This document shows, one piece after another, positions 1 to 12,000 of a DNA stretch of 64,000 nucleotides. Made by a program: the position numbers and the translations under genes. How positions within the stretch are numbered: position 1 is the first letter of the stretch; each line of letters begins with the position of its first letter. The notes below the pieces were generated by a model. The model was not told the origin of the DNA. It worked only from the letters and a program-made list of their open reading frames with translations, and searched no databases. The DNA comes from Rhipidocladum racemiflorum (Eukaryota; Streptophyta; Magnoliopsida; Poales; Poaceae), in the NCBI GenBank assembly GCA_036346355.1, contig CM070590.1:40457749-40521748 (forward strand), given 5' to 3'.

Positions 1-848
1 TTAAGGGAAGGGATGGTGTTTGACAAAAGCCAGAGAGGTTCACTTGTTTAGTTTGCGGTCTCTGAAAGGCTTTGTTACGATCACTCGCCTTTGTGGTGTT
101 TGATTGTATCTTGTGGGTAAAGTGCATAACCTCTGCAGAGTGTAACAACCTATTCAAATAGCCGAGTCAACGGCATTGGATACTTCTCGGGGATTACAGT
201 CAAGGGTTAGACTTTCATGAAAACAACTTTGACTCAAAAAGTTTGGTTGGGTTTATTGATGACTCTGATGGAAATGTGTATTAGGAAAGGGATGAATGTT
301 TACTTAACTCCTGGAAAAATTATTGATATTACCTTTACTTTTACTGCTTTCGAATCTACTTATGCTACTTGTTAAATGCTACTTTACTGCAAATGACCCT
401 GTTAGCCTATCCTTTGTATTAAGCCTTGCATGTAGAATATTAGCTTGCATTCTGTGCATGACTTGCTGAGTACCAAGTACTCACCCTTGCCACAATACAA
501 CATCAGTTGAAGAAGAGGCGATGCCAGCTTTGGAGGAAGAACTTCAGGAGGAATCGTCTATCTAGGGAGCGAGCCCAGTTAGTTGCCTATGGTATACTGG
601 ATGGCACCATGTTGATGCTTTTATTCCGCTGCAATTTATTTCCTTTAATAAGTTTTTACCCTATGTGGTGTACTCTTGTAACTCTACCATAAGGTCGAGC
701 AACCAGTTTGGTTAATTAATTAAAGTACTTTGTTACTATCGATGTGTATGATTGTGATATTTATCGATGTTGATAATGTGTGCACTAGCGTGATCCTGGA
801 CTAGTGCTGAATACATAGAGGGTCCAGATTTGCAAATTAGGGTCGGTC
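1..848 (+). repeat. Old truncated LTR fragment, copy A
   Basis: Read in reverse complement, this stretch follows the long LTR of the 31.4-43.3 kb gypsy element. Blocks around 60-230, 455-520 and 775-845 match blocks near 32040-32230, 31755-31830 and 31415-31490 in the same order. The fragment therefore holds the downstream part of such an LTR in plus orientation and ends near 848 with a decayed terminus. It is well diverged from the younger copies. No primer-binding site follows it, so it is a solo or 3' LTR remnant. Small reading frames inside it are not genes. Confidence 0.75.
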
Positions 849-902
849 TTAGTTTAGTAGGATTATGAAATCTTACCTTTGATACCTCATGATGACAGTT
901 AC

Positions 903-1840
903 ATCGGGGTAACTGTGTGGGGTAGCGTACCAAAGCTATGGCTTGGTGCCCATCCAATGGTGATTGTCGGTCCTACAATTCGATCCTTCGTGGGGGAAGT
1001 AGTAGTGAAGGCAATACCGGAGAGTATCATAGGTGTAGATGGAAGTTTCTGAAAAACTTCGTTACGGTCAATCGCCTTTGTGGTGTGCGACTGTATCATG
1101 TGGGTAAAGTGTACAACCTCTGCAGAGTGTGTCAAAACTATTCAGATAGCCGAGTCCACGGTACTGGACAAAGCTCGGGGATTACTGTCAAGGGTTAGAT
1201 TTTCGAAAATAAAACGTGGAAAGGGTGGTTGTATGACAGAGATAATTGCTAAAGTGATTTAGGGCTTTGTGCCAAACTGTTTGAAAAGAGATTGATAACT
1301 TATTAGATAATATGGTTTTACTGCCTTTGAATCTATTAAGATTATTTAATCAAAGCAAAATTTTGTTTGATGCAAATTAACCATTTAAACCATTCTTTGG
1401 AAGAAGCCATGCATATAGTAATAGGATTGCATCTTTGTGCACGACTTACTGAGTATATTGTATACTCACCCTTGCTTTCAACACAATCATCAGTTGAGGA
1501 GAAGACAAAAACTTCGGAGGAGGTGAAGTTCCACGAGGAGGCAATTATCTAGGAGTTGAACCTTGTTAGTTGCCTGTGGCATATTGATGGGAGTCACCGA
1601 CGTTCTTCATTCCGCTACTGATTATTTACTTTTGTTATTGTAAACCCTGCGTGGCAGACTATTTGTAAGTTGGCCTTAAGGTCTTGCAACCAGTTTATTT
1701 AATGTTTGAAGTACTTTATTATTAATTCCGTTGTGTATGATTGTGGTACTTCATCCCTGTTGTTACTGTGTGCGCTAGCGTGATCCCGGACTAGTGCAGA
1801 ATACACAGAGGGTCCAGATTTGTAGATTCGGGTCCCGACA
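903..1840 (+). repeat. Old truncated LTR fragment, copy B
   Basis: This is a second copy of the downstream part of the same LTR family, in the same orientation as copy A. It again has the tracts matching CTCTGCAGAG (about 1119), the ACTCACCCTTGC block (about 1465) and the terminal block ending GGTCCCGACA at 1840. That terminus is the reverse complement of the TGTCGGGACC start at 39872. The 849-902 stretch between A and B is unassigned. No primer-binding site follows 1840. Confidence 0.75.
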
Positions 1841-2085
1841 TTGTCGATGTAAAAAATATCACTTTTCTGTGACTGAAGGGAGTAACATGTAAAACCGGTG
1901 TTTTCTAGAGCCAGAACTTGGCTTAAAAGTCTATTTTGTTAAATTTAAAATATTTAAACATAAATCTCTGGATATGTAAGATTCTTTTGCAAAAATCTAA
2001 GTTGTCTGTAGACACAACTCAGGTTGGACTAGTTAGCTAGTATACACCGGAGTGGGTACTTAATAGTCCTTCAATTTCTAAATAC
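1841..2085. other. Unassigned flank of the nest
   Basis: AT-rich DNA between the old LTR fragment and the target site of the large nest. I see no reading frame, repeat or RNA gene here. Confidence 0.5.
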
Positions 2086-2090
2086 ATATC
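2086..2090. repeat. Target-site duplication ATATC, left copy (level 1)
   Basis: ATATC directly precedes the left LTR; the identical pentamer follows the right LTR at 55412-55416. A 5-bp duplication is normal for gypsy integrases. It shows that 2091-55411 entered as one element before the inner insertions. Confidence 0.9.
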
Positions 2091-2711
2091 TGCCAGGGAT
2101 TGGCTATCTGGCAAAAGACCACGGTACCCACGGGAGGTGCTGGGCCCGCCGAACTGACGATGCCGACAGAAAAGTACTCGGGAGGACCAAACGAGCATCC
2201 CCCTTTTTTCCTCCGAGCATACACGTCCACAACTTTACTCACGGCCATCCCAAGCCCGACCATGAGCAGGCATGCTCGTAAGGATCACGACATGCTCAGA
2301 TATTTGGTCGGTGGGCCCAGTGAGTGCTATGAGGAAGGAAGGAGGCAACCAATCAGCCGAAGATTAAGGGAAATCTTACCCGAAATTCAAATAGCGCACG
2401 GATCAAGGAAGGCGGATCGCAAATATGAAGACGTACCGTAATCCCAGGAGGTAGTTACCTTCTTTGTATCTCTAGTTGTAGTATTTAAACCGCCCTGAAG
2501 ATCTGTAACAGGGGACCCAGAGATAGAACACAATACACTGGAGTAGGGCTATTATCTCGCCGGTGAGAGGCCCGAACCAGGATAAACACCGCATCCCCCT
2601 TCTCCCGACCTGGCATTGCTCGAACGACTCCCTCGGTCTGTACGACAGGGCTCTGTTGATCCCCCATTCAACAAGTAAGCTCGACGGGAGCCCGTTCTCC
2701 AATCGTCGACA
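2091..2711 (+). repeat. 5' LTR of the Tat element
   Basis: It begins TGCCAGGGATTGG (TGTCGGGGATTGG in the other copy) and ends AATCGTCGACA. Its length is exactly that of the right LTR, without indels. The 5' terminus has two changes in its first five bases. It contains a TATA-like motif at 2482. Confidence 0.92.
2482..2489 (+). promoter_or_regulatory. TATA-like box in the 5' LTR
   Basis: TATTTAAA lies about 230 bp before the LTR end and is conserved in the right LTR at 55182-55189. It is the best candidate core promoter for genomic RNA; no start site can be read from sequence. Confidence 0.5.
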
Positions 2712-2713
2712 GC

Positions 2714-2731
2714 TGGCACCGTCCGTGGGGA
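2714..2731 (+). other. Primer-binding site of the Tat element
   Basis: TGGCACCGTCCGTGGGGA starts two bases after the LTR end. This type of PBS differs from the initiator-Met type (TGGTATCAGAGC) used by every other element in the window. The exact tRNA was not checked. Confidence 0.7.
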
Positions 2732-2769
2732 CGACAGCTTGATTCCCGTACGGATCAAGATCCTCGAGG

Positions 2770-5317
2770 ATGCCGAACTCGGGGGACACTCGGAATCTTT
2801 GTGTTTTCGACGACGTCGAAGACGACGACATGTACTACGCCGGCGACGGCGTGGCCAATGTGACCAATCCCATCGGTCACACCGAGTCCGGGAGCTCTTC
2901 CCCGGACCCTGGGATGCGAGGGCAGATCCTCCGTTCCCCAGACATTACCCTCGGAGACCAAGAGGATGACTATGACGGACTCTACGATGGCCTGGATATA
3001 CCAGACGACCTAGAGTTCGACCGAGAGACTGCATCTCGAGGGGATACAACGATGTCCCCGTCATATTCATCCCACTCTCGTCACGTCAACATGGCTGGAA
3101 GCCGTGCCGAGCCCGAGGTACGATCCTCGTACGCTGCTAAACGCGACCACTATGAGGCGGCCAGGCTCCACCTAGAGGCGTCTTTGGGAAAGACCCTTGC
3201 GAGCATACGCCGCCAAGCGAAAGGGAGGTGGGCGTCCGGGGAAAGGAACTCTCGCGAGTACCAAACCCCTGATCGCATCCCGGAACGCCGTCATAGCTCA
3301 CCGCCGCCGGTTCACTAGAACCGAGAACGGCTACAGGCCTTGGCGGCGGTTGTGCGCGACCTACGCAGCTTTCCCGAGCAAGTGGACCTAGAGGCCGTGG
3401 GCAAGGTTGTGGCCGAAGATCTGGAAAGGCTTGCCGCTGAGCTGAAAGTCTCGGACCCCTCTCATGGCCAGGATGCCCGGAATGCTTCCCGGGACCATCG
3501 AAGGCGCTCCCCCATGCGCTCGCACAGAGATGAATCCTGGAGCCATGCTCGGAGATCACCCCAGGCCGCTAACCTGATCCGGGAGAAGCCTCGGAACAGT
3601 TCCAGAGCGATCTCGGGACGTCGCACCAACAATCATCCGGGTCACGAGCGTTCTGAACGCTCCATGACCGAGCGGTCGTCGGCACAACCATCGCGTGAAG
3701 TCTTCTCTCGACTCGGCCCGCGTACGGGGCGTTGGGCGGAAGACACACGCGGAGGCCGTTATGAACGAGGATTTCGCCACGAAGCTCCGAGCTTCGGCTG
3801 CCAGGCTTTCACGAGCTCTCTCCGGAGTTTCGCATGGCCGAACAAGTTCAAGCTCGGCCACATCGAGAGGTTCAACGGGACCCAGAACCCGGATGAATTT
3901 CTCCCAATATATACCACTACCATCCTCGCCGCTGGAGGCGATGAAGGGGTGATGGTGAATTATCTGCCGACGGTTTTGGACGGAGCTGCTCGTACATGGC
4001 TCTTCAACCAACAGGTAGGGTCCATACGATCCTGGGGGCAGCTCAGCGCCGCGCTCCGAGCAAATTTCCAGAGCTGTTACATTCGCCCGGGAAAGGAGCG
4101 CGACCTGGAGCGCTTGATACAGACGGATGGAGAGACCCTGCGACAGTTCGTCCAGAGATTCATCCAAGTCCGAAACTCAATCCCGAACATATCAGACGAG
4201 GCTGTCGTCCGGGCTTTCAAGTTCGGGGTGCGGGATGTACGCTTCACGCAAGATCTGGAGATCCATCCAGATCTAACAGCAAACGAGCTCTTCCAAATGG
4301 CTGACCGGCATGCCAAAGCAGATGAGGCCGTCCAGTGGAAGAAAATGCTGGATGAAGGAAAGTTACCGCCCCAGCCCGGGCTAGAAACCTCCGCCAGCAA
4401 AAAGGGCTCAAACTCCGTGGATAAGAAGATCAAGAAGAAGAAGAAAAAGCAGCTCCCACCGGGCATGGTTGCCGCCGTGGAGCAGCAACAGCCTCGAGCA
4501 ACCCAGCCGCAGTGCCAGGGGTTTAACGCTCGGGGAAGAGGACAAACACACAGGCCCCGCGACCGAGGTGGCCAGGGGGATCAACAGGGCGACCTCTACT
4601 GTCCGCTTCACCAGGCACACGGGCATGACCTACGGAATTGCCGAACATGGACCTACCGCCTAGAGCAGTTTTACAGTGGCAGGGGTCCCATGCCGTCGCT
4701 CCCAGAGCAGGGTGAAAATGGCAATGGCAAGCAGCCCGTCGAAGAAAACGAGGATGACATGGAATATCAAGAACCTCAGAACCACATCGCGGTTATCTTC
4801 GGGGGCTCCTCCGCCTACAAATCTCGCCGGGATTTAAAGGACGCTGCGAGGGAAGTACACCATGTCACCCAAGGTAAGCCTCCAGTGCAGCAACTTAAAT
4901 GGTCCGAGTTGTCCCTCACCTTCTCCAAGGACGATTGTCCCCTTGGAATGACCAAACCACAGAAGCTCCCGATGGTCGTGAGCCCCACCATCAGCAACAT
5001 TGTCGTTGGTCGGGTTCTCATAGACTCCGGGAGCTCCTTGGACCTGATTTCCGCTAAGTTTTTGGACGAGATGCAGATCCCTCGTTCCAAAATCAAAAGT
5101 ATAGCCGTACCCTTCTTCGGGATAGTCCCGGGCACCTCGATCAAGCCTCTGGGGCAAGTCGTTCTGCCCGTGACCTTCGGCGGTCCGAGCAATTTCAGAA
5201 CGGAGCTAATCACCTTTGAGGTGGTAGACTTCGAATCGTCCTACAACGCCATCCTCGGCAGGCCGGCTTTGGCTAAGTTCATGGCCGCTTCGCATCACGC
5301 GTACCAATGCCTGAAGG
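2770..5317 (+). pseudogene. Tat-element gag and start of protease, one in-frame TAG, split by the Sirevirus
   Basis: The ATG at 2770 opens a long frame that runs to the insertion point with a single stop, TAG at 3316-3318. The frame is unchanged on both sides of that stop. Acidic and basic low-complexity sequence comes first. The retrotransposon gag domain (LTR-gag family) lies around 3840-4350. A lysine run at about 4430-4450 follows, then a zinc knuckle of the C-X2-H-X4-H-X4-C type near 4600-4640, as in Tat Gag. An aspartic protease begins near 4960 with the active site IDSGSS at about 5020. The Sirevirus entered at 5317 inside the protease. Removing it with one TSD copy takes out 10047 bp, a multiple of three, so the frame continues at 15365. 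Gag forms the particle and protease matures the polyprotein. Broken now by the stop and the insertion. Confidence 0.85.
5313..5317. repeat. Target-site duplication GAAGG, left copy (Sirevirus)
   Basis: GAAGG precedes the Sirevirus LTR and recurs at 15360-15364 directly after it. Confidence 0.92.
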
Positions 5318-5457
5318 TGTGAAATCATGTGCTGAAAAATTGGCTTAGAATTGAATTTGCAAATATGTTTGTTCATGTGTTTTGACAATTGACAAGAAAC
5401 AGTAAGTTTTGCCTTGGCGCCGGACCAATCCTAAAGAAAACAGTAAGTTTCCCATCT

Positions 5458-5830
5458 ACGACGGACAAACTTTCTTGGTCCTTTGTAAACATGCTTTTTG
5501 ACAACCTCTTTCTCCTATGTACAACGGACAAAGTTTTTGTGTCCGTCGTGAACATGTTTTTGAGCGCATGAGCCAAACCCTATTTTCCAAGAATCCAGTA
5601 AGTTTCGCATGTACGACGGACAAAGTTTTTGGGTCTGTCGTGAACGGCTTTTTGAGGTTTGATTTCGCATGAACAACGGACAAAGTTTTTGGGTCCGTTG
5701 TGAACGTGTTTTCACCGGAATGTTTTCTTCTTGGAACTGAGAGTTTCACATGTACGCCGGACAGAGATTTCTTGTCCGTCGTGAATGGACTTTTTCTAGG
5801 GTTTTTATTTCTTGTCCGTTGTGAACGTGT
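5458..5830 (+). repeat. Cluster of inverted-repeat (stem-loop) motifs in the LTR
   Basis: Near-identical motifs start about 5458, 5521, 5611, 5671 and 5752, with a half motif near 5810. Each has a left arm like ACGACGGAC and a right arm like GTCCGTCGT around a T-rich spacer of some 14 bases. The same series lies in the right LTR (13750-14120). Palindrome-rich LTRs are a known Sirevirus trait. The role, probably in regulation, is inferred. Confidence 0.8.
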
Positions 5831-6176
5831 TTTGCTCAGTTTGGATGTTTTGCAAGAATTGAAATGGTTTGACCTTGAGATTATGAAATTTGTGATGATT
5901 TCATGATGTGTGTTTTGAAGTGGACTTTATGCAATGCTCATGTGAGTAGTTGCATGGATTGACATTGAGTCAAGTCGTGGACTTGTGCTCGGAATCGTTT
6001 TGTGATTTGTTCATGTGCAGGTATTGCTCGAAGACGAATGTGGTCGATGACGGGACCGGAACTAGGTTCATGGAGGAACTGAGGTTCGGGACTAGGTTTA
6101 GGAGGAACTGAGGTTTTGGTGGTCAAGGATGTCATGCGGGACGTTCGGGCTAAGAGAATGGTGCACATGAAGAATG

Positions 6177-6305
6177 GTTAGTCACGTGAGAATGGCAGGA
6201 GGTCATTCGCGTGCAAAGTGTTAGTCACGTGAGTATGGCAGGTGGCCATACGCGTGCAAAGTGTTAGTCACGTGAGTATGGAAGGGTTACCATACGCGTG
6301 CAAGA
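6177..6305 (+). promoter_or_regulatory. Three 43-bp repeats with G-box CACGTG, upstream of the TATA box
   Basis: Units start at 6177, 6220 and 6263. Each contains GTTAGTCACGTGAG and, 25-30 bases on, CGCGTGCAA. Units 2 and 3 can fold back on themselves (GTATGG against CCATAC). CACGTG is the plant G-box bound by bZIP and bHLH factors. The array lies about 100-225 bp before the TATA-like box, where an enhancer is expected. It is conserved in the right LTR at 14466-14594. Confidence 0.6.
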
Positions 6306-6402
6306 GTTGTACTCGGCCTGGTTGGGCCAAGTAGAGTTGTGTTGGATACGGATTCCTTCTAGGGAATAGGAATCGTATTCAGAACTCCTTGTGGGTTGGT
6401 GC

Positions 6403-6410
6403 TTTAAATA
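6403..6410 (+). promoter_or_regulatory. TATA-like box of the Sirevirus LTR
   Basis: TTTAAATA sits downstream of the G-box repeats, with an AATAAA at 6516-6521 that could serve polyadenylation at the end of R. The same motifs occur in the right LTR. Confidence 0.5.
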
Positions 6411-7075
6411 GGTGGGGGGTCTCCTGTTGAAAGGCACCAAGCAGAGCTAAGCGCATCAAGCCTTGAGCTTGGTTTTAGGGTTTGTACTCTTTTGATGAGA
6501 GTATTTTAGACAAGAAATAAAGATCAATTCTTCCAAGATTTTTGCGTGCTACAGTAACCACGTCGCTACAGTGTTTTCTGTTTTGGTTCTTGTTTGCATG
6601 CTTGTTCTAATTCTAGATTGGTTTTTGATCGTTGAGTTTCATCTTGATTTGATCCATCAAAAACCGTTCTAGGGTATTGATTTAGAGTTTCTCAAAGTCT
6701 AGTTGATTAATCTTTTGAAGATCTTGTTTAATCTTGAAGTTTTGATTAGATTGATTCTCGTCAAGTTCTGAAACAGCAAGCTTACGAAGCTTATAACTTT
6801 TGATCCGTAAGTCCGATCGAGCTGATTCTTTTTGGGTTCGGTTCGTACTGGAATCTAGTTTCTTGTGTCCAAATTTCAGATCGATCCGACGGTTGGATCT
6901 CCAGGAATTCTCATTTTACCGAACCTCTATCATTCTGTTTTGTCGAAAACGAGGCAATTATTTGGTTCTGTTTTGAGGTGAACTTTTAGTAGATCAAGAA
7001 TTTGGTTTTAGCTTCCGCACAATCATTCACCCCCCCCCCTCTGATTGCTATATTCGTATACTTCGATCCTACAAG

Positions 7076-7087
7076 TGGTATCAGAGC
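7076..7087 (+). other. Primer-binding site, initiator-Met type
   Basis: TGGTATCAGAGC lies two bases after the LTR end and is complementary to the 3' end of plant initiator Met-tRNA, the usual copia primer. Confidence 0.88.
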
Positions 7088-7125
7088 AAGGTTTCTCTAA
7101 TCTATCTTAACCGGTGATTAGATCA

Positions 7126-9088
7126 ATGGATCGTTATTCGACAAAACCATGTGTGTTCGATGGTGTTGATTTTCAGTTTTGGAAGGCCAAGATGGAGGCG
7201 TTCATCCAAGCACAGGGCTTCACAATTTGGGAGAAGGTCTACAAGCCATATGAAGTCCCTGCAAACAACAACGTCAACGACACCAATCGCACACATGTTG
7301 AAGCAAATAGCAAGGCGCGCAACTTGATCATCCAAGGCTTGGGACACAATGACTTTGATCGTGTGGTTCATCTTCGATCCAAGATATGAGGTATGGAAAT
7401 CTCTTTGTGATTACCATGAGGGTTCTAACTTGTCAAAGAGGTTCGCCAAGATATTTACAAAAAAGAATACATGCGTTTTGAGATGAAACCTAGTGAATCA
7501 GAGATGACTTCTTTGCACGTTTCAATAAAATTCTTAGCAATCTACGTCTTTGTTGGAGTTAGCTACTGCGATGCTGAAAATGCTCGACAATTGCTTAGTG
7601 CTTTGGACATGTCAGTGTGGGAGATGAAAGTAACATCTATACAAGAATCTACTACCATGAGCACACTCACATTAGATGTTCTTTACTCTAAGTTGAAAAC
7701 TCATGAGTTAGATGTTCTTGCCAGGAAGGGTAACATTAAATCAATTGCTTTGATCTCTAACCCTAACATGTCAAATGCAAATTCTTCTTCTAGCTTTGCC
7801 TTGTCTTCCATGTCTTCTTTAACAGATGAGCAACTTGAAGAGTTTCCTGAAGAAGATCTAGCACTACTCTCTTCTCGCTTTAACAAAGCTTTGCAGAATG
7901 TGAGAATGAGAAAGAGAGGTGGTCCTCCAAGATGCTATGAGTGTGGTGACCTCAACCATATTCGCACAAATTGTCCTAAGCTTGCAGGAAAAACATCAAA
8001 GGAGGAGAAGGACAACGGCGGAAGGAATGAGAAAAAAAGGTTCTCGTCAAATGATAGGAAGAAGAAGAGCTTCATCAACCGCAAGGTGGTTCACCGAGTT
8101 CTTTCCGCTCTTGAACAAGTCAATTTGAGCGATGTGGACTCGGAGAGCAGCGAAGATGATGCAACTCCAAGCAAGCATGATTTGATAGGATTATGTCTCA
8201 TGGCAAGCAGCAAGGATAGCTTCACTGAGGACGACCACGACAAATGACTTCAATGAGGTAGATCCTCTTATGATGAATTAGCTATTCTTTGTTGCTCGTC
8301 TTGGAAAATTGCTTGACAAACGTGATAAGAAAATTAAGAAACATGATTTCATTATTGAATCATTGAATGCTGAAATTACTAGACTTAAGACTTTGATTCC
8401 TAGTGATGATACTTGCAAATCATGTGACTTAATTTACAATGAGCTCACCTTGCTTAGGAAAGAACATGCTCTTTTGTTGCATCTAAATGAGAAAAATGAG
8501 AAACATGTTGTACATGCTAGCTGTTCCACTGATGATTTGCATAGTTCAACTTCTTGTTCTAAATGCTCAACTCTTGAATTAAAATTGAAAGATGCAAATG
8601 CTAGGGTTTCTCAATTAACTGATAATTTGCTTTTACATGAAATTCTCTCATGCTCAACTTGTCGCAAGCAAAAAGGAAAAGTAGATGTTCCCTGTAATAA
8701 TTGTTTAACTCTTGCTAAGAAAGTTGATTACTTGCAAAATTCTTTGGAACGTTTCACTAATGGCAAGAAGAAGTTGAACATGATTTTGGATCAATCTAAG
8801 GTTAGCACAAACAAGAGAGGTTTAGGTTTTGATCCTTATGCCACATATGAAACTAAACCTCGCACTGTTGTTCAGGCTCCTTGCAAAATTGAGTTATCTA
8901 ATGAGCCTAAGAAAATTGCTTTTCAATCTGCTGGTTTTTTATCCTCTACTATGATGAATGCAAAATGTGCTTTTACTGTTAAAGCTAAACATCATGTCAA
9001 GTACACTTGCACTCATTGTGGTAGAGATGGACACTTAGTAGATTTTTGCTTTAGACTAGCCAAACAAAGAAAAGAAGGAAAGAACTGA
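7126..9088 (+). pseudogene. Sirevirus gag, frameshifted
   Basis: It starts at ATG 7126. The first segment (to about 7386) and the segment 7435-8247 are in the same frame, but the 50 bases between them read correctly only in another frame, so two compensating indels lie there. A first zinc knuckle of the C-X2-C-X4-H-X4-C type (CYECGDLNHIRTNC) lies near 7930-7975. After another shift near 8248-8300 the frame 8309-9088 encodes a Lys/Leu-rich, coiled-coil-like region and a second knuckle (CTHCGRDGHLVDFC) near 9008-9050. A long Gag with two knuckles and coiled coils is characteristic of Sireviruses. Gag would package RNA in virus-like particles. At least three frame breaks make this copy non-functional as read. 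Confidence 0.82.
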
Positions 9089-12000
9089 GGCTAGGTCAAA
9101 TTTCAGCAAAGCACATTTGTATGCGCCTAGAGTGATGAAAACACCTTCTGTTCCTACAAACATGGGAAAAGGAAAAGCTGATTTTGTGCATAAAAATTCT
9201 CGTGTTGTGCCTACTGTTGTACGTCGTGTGTCTCAAGATCGGATTCCCAAAAATCTCATTCCTAACTTGATCGAGACCTCCACATGTTTTGTTGCTATGT
9301 AGGCTTCTCGCGAGGAAGGAGAACATATTGCTTGTGGATTACGGTTGCTCACGCCACATGTACGGTTATATGAATTGGTTCTCCTTACTCACTCGTGCAT
9401 CTCGTGCTGAAAGTGTTACTTTTGGAGATGCTTCTTCCTCTTCTGTTGTGGCAAAAGGTACAATAAAGGTAAGTGACAAGTTTATGTTCAAAGATGTGGC
9501 TCTTGTTGAAAATTTGAAATATAATTTGCTTTCTGTCTCACAAATGCTTGATGAAGATCTTGAGATAAGCTTTAAGAAAAATGAATGCAAAGTGCTAGAT
9601 GCTTCAGGTGATCTTGTGTTCAAAATTTCTCGTTTTGGAAGAGTCTTTAAAGCTGATTTTGATGCATCACCTTCTTCTAAGCATAGGTGTCTAATAGCCA
9701 ATGTTTCTAAAGATTTATTCTTTTGGCATCGTAGACTTGGTCATGTTGGTTTTGATCATCTAACTCGTGTAAGTGGTTTAGATCTTATACGTGGCCTGCC
9801 TAAGCTTAAGGGTGATAGCAATCTAGTATGTTCTTCTTGTAGACATGGTAAGATGATTGCAGGTTCACATCCACCTCTTACCATGATGATGACAAACGCT
9901 CCAGACAGCTTCTACATCTTGATACTGATTGGACCATCTCGAGTTCAATCCTTTGGAGGCAAAGCGGTATGTGCTTGTGATTGTTGATGATTTTTCTAGA
10001 TACTCTTGGGTGTATTTTATGGCATCTAAGGATGAGGCTTTTAGTCATTTTAGAAGTCTTGTTCGTTGACCTTCCAGAGCTCTCAAAGCTATTAGAAGTG
10101 ATAATGGAACTGAATTAAAAATGCTTCCTTTGATCTCTTTTGTGCTTGAAAAAGGAATTGATCATCAATTTTCATCTCCTAGAGTGCCTCAACAAAATGG
10201 TGTAGTTGAAAGGAAAAATAGAACGTTAGTTGAAATGGCTAGAACTATGCTAGATGAGCATCACTCTCCTCGAAATTTTTTGGGCTGAAGCGATTTCAAT
10301 CGCTTGTTATGTTTCAAACCGTGTGTTTTTAGATCAAAATTGGGTAAGACTCCATATGAGCTTCGGTTTGGACATAGACCTTCTGCTTCTCACTTTCGAG
10401 TTTTTGGATGCAAATGTTTTGTCTTGAAATCTGGAAATCTTGATAAATTTGAAGCTAGATCAACTGATGGCATTTTTCTTGGATATCCTGCTCATACTCG
10501 TGGCTATCGTGGTGCTTGTTTTGGAGACTAACAAAATTGTGGAAACTTGTGAAGTTACTTTTGATGAGGCTAGTCCAGGCACTAGTCCAAGTGATGCAGT
10601 ACAAAGCATACATTCAGGGGAGAAAATCTTTGAAGATGATGATGATGTTGAAGATGAGGTCTTGACTCTTCCTAATGCACAACAAGATGTAGCACCTTTG
10701 GCACCTACTACTACATCACCTACAGCTAACCATCCTCAAGCTACAACATCATCGTACATGCTGAAAATGAAGAAGGAGAAGGAGAAGTCTCAAAAGCCAA
10801 TGCTCCCTTGTACATTCAAAAATGCATCCATCTGAACAAATTATTGGAGACCTAAATGAGAGAGTCACTCGATCCAGGTTTATTCATTCGACACTCATGC
10901 TCATTCTCGCTTTAGTTGCCTCTTTTGAACCTAAAGATATATCTCATGCATTATCTCGACTAATCTTGGATCAATGCCATGCATGAAGAAATAGAGAATT
11001 TTGAACGAAATAAAGTTTGGAAACTTGTCTCACCACCTCCAGATTTTAATGTTATTGGAACTAGATGGGTTTTCAAAAATAAACAAAGTGAGGATGGTGT
11101 TGTTGTTAGAAACAAGGCTAGATTGGTTGCTCAAGGTTACACTCAAATTGAAGGCTTAGATTTTGATGAAACCTTTGCTCCTGTTGCTAGAATTGAAGCC
11201 ATTAGAATCCTTTTAGCTTTTGCTGCATCCAAAGGTTTCAAATTGTATCAAATGGATGTGAAAAGTGCTTTTACGAATGGCTACATAAATGAGGAGGTTT
11301 ATGTCAAGCAACCACCTGGTTTTGAAAATCCAAAGTTTCCAAATCATGTGTTCAAACTAACAAAAGCTTTGTATGGTTTGAAACAAGCCCCTAGAGCATG
11401 GTATGATAGGCTAAAAACCTTTTACTTGAAAAGGGCTTTTAATGGGAAAGGTTGACAAAACTCTCTTTTTACTCAAGCAAGGCAATGATCAACTATTCGT
11501 TCAGATTTATGTTGATGATATTATCTTTGGTGGTTCATCTCATGTTTTAGTGTCTGAGTTTTCAGAAACAATGAGGAAGGAGTTTGAGATGAGTATGATG
11601 GGTGAGTTGACATACTTTTTGGGATTTCAAATCAAGCAAACAAAGGATGGTACTTTTGTACATCAAAGCAAATACACGAAAGACTTGCTACATCGCTTTG
11701 GAATGGAAAACTGCAAGCCGATCATGACACCTATGGAAAGCAATTGCACACTTGATCCGGATGAAGATGGTGAGCCGGTTGATCAAAAGGAATATAGAAG
11801 TATGATAGGTTCACTTTTGTACCTCACTGCATCAAGGCTGGATATACAATTTGCTGTATGCTTGTGTGCTCGTTTTCAAGCTTCCCCACGTGCTTCACAT
11901 CGACAAGCTGTCAAAAGGATTTTCAGGTATCTTCATGGAACTCAAGATTTTGGCATTTGGCTTTCTGCTTCCTCATGCATTAGTTTGAGATCTTTTTCTG

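Larger units (their letters stand above)
5318..7073 (+). repeat. 5' LTR of the Sirevirus
   Basis: It runs from TGTGAAATCATG to GATCCTACA. It holds five full and one half inverted-repeat motifs of the ACGGACAAA...GTCCGTCGT kind (5458-5830), a three-unit 43-bp repeat with CACGTG boxes (6177-6305), a TATA-like box, a polyadenylation-like AATAAA, and a C-run of variable length at 7030-7039. Confidence 0.92.

Noticed and set aside
7076..7087. tRNA-like TGGTATCAGAGC motifs (also 23943, 31016, 39856 and 45391) as tRNA genes
   Set aside because: Each is a 12-base primer-binding site next to an LTR; no cloverleaf surrounds them.
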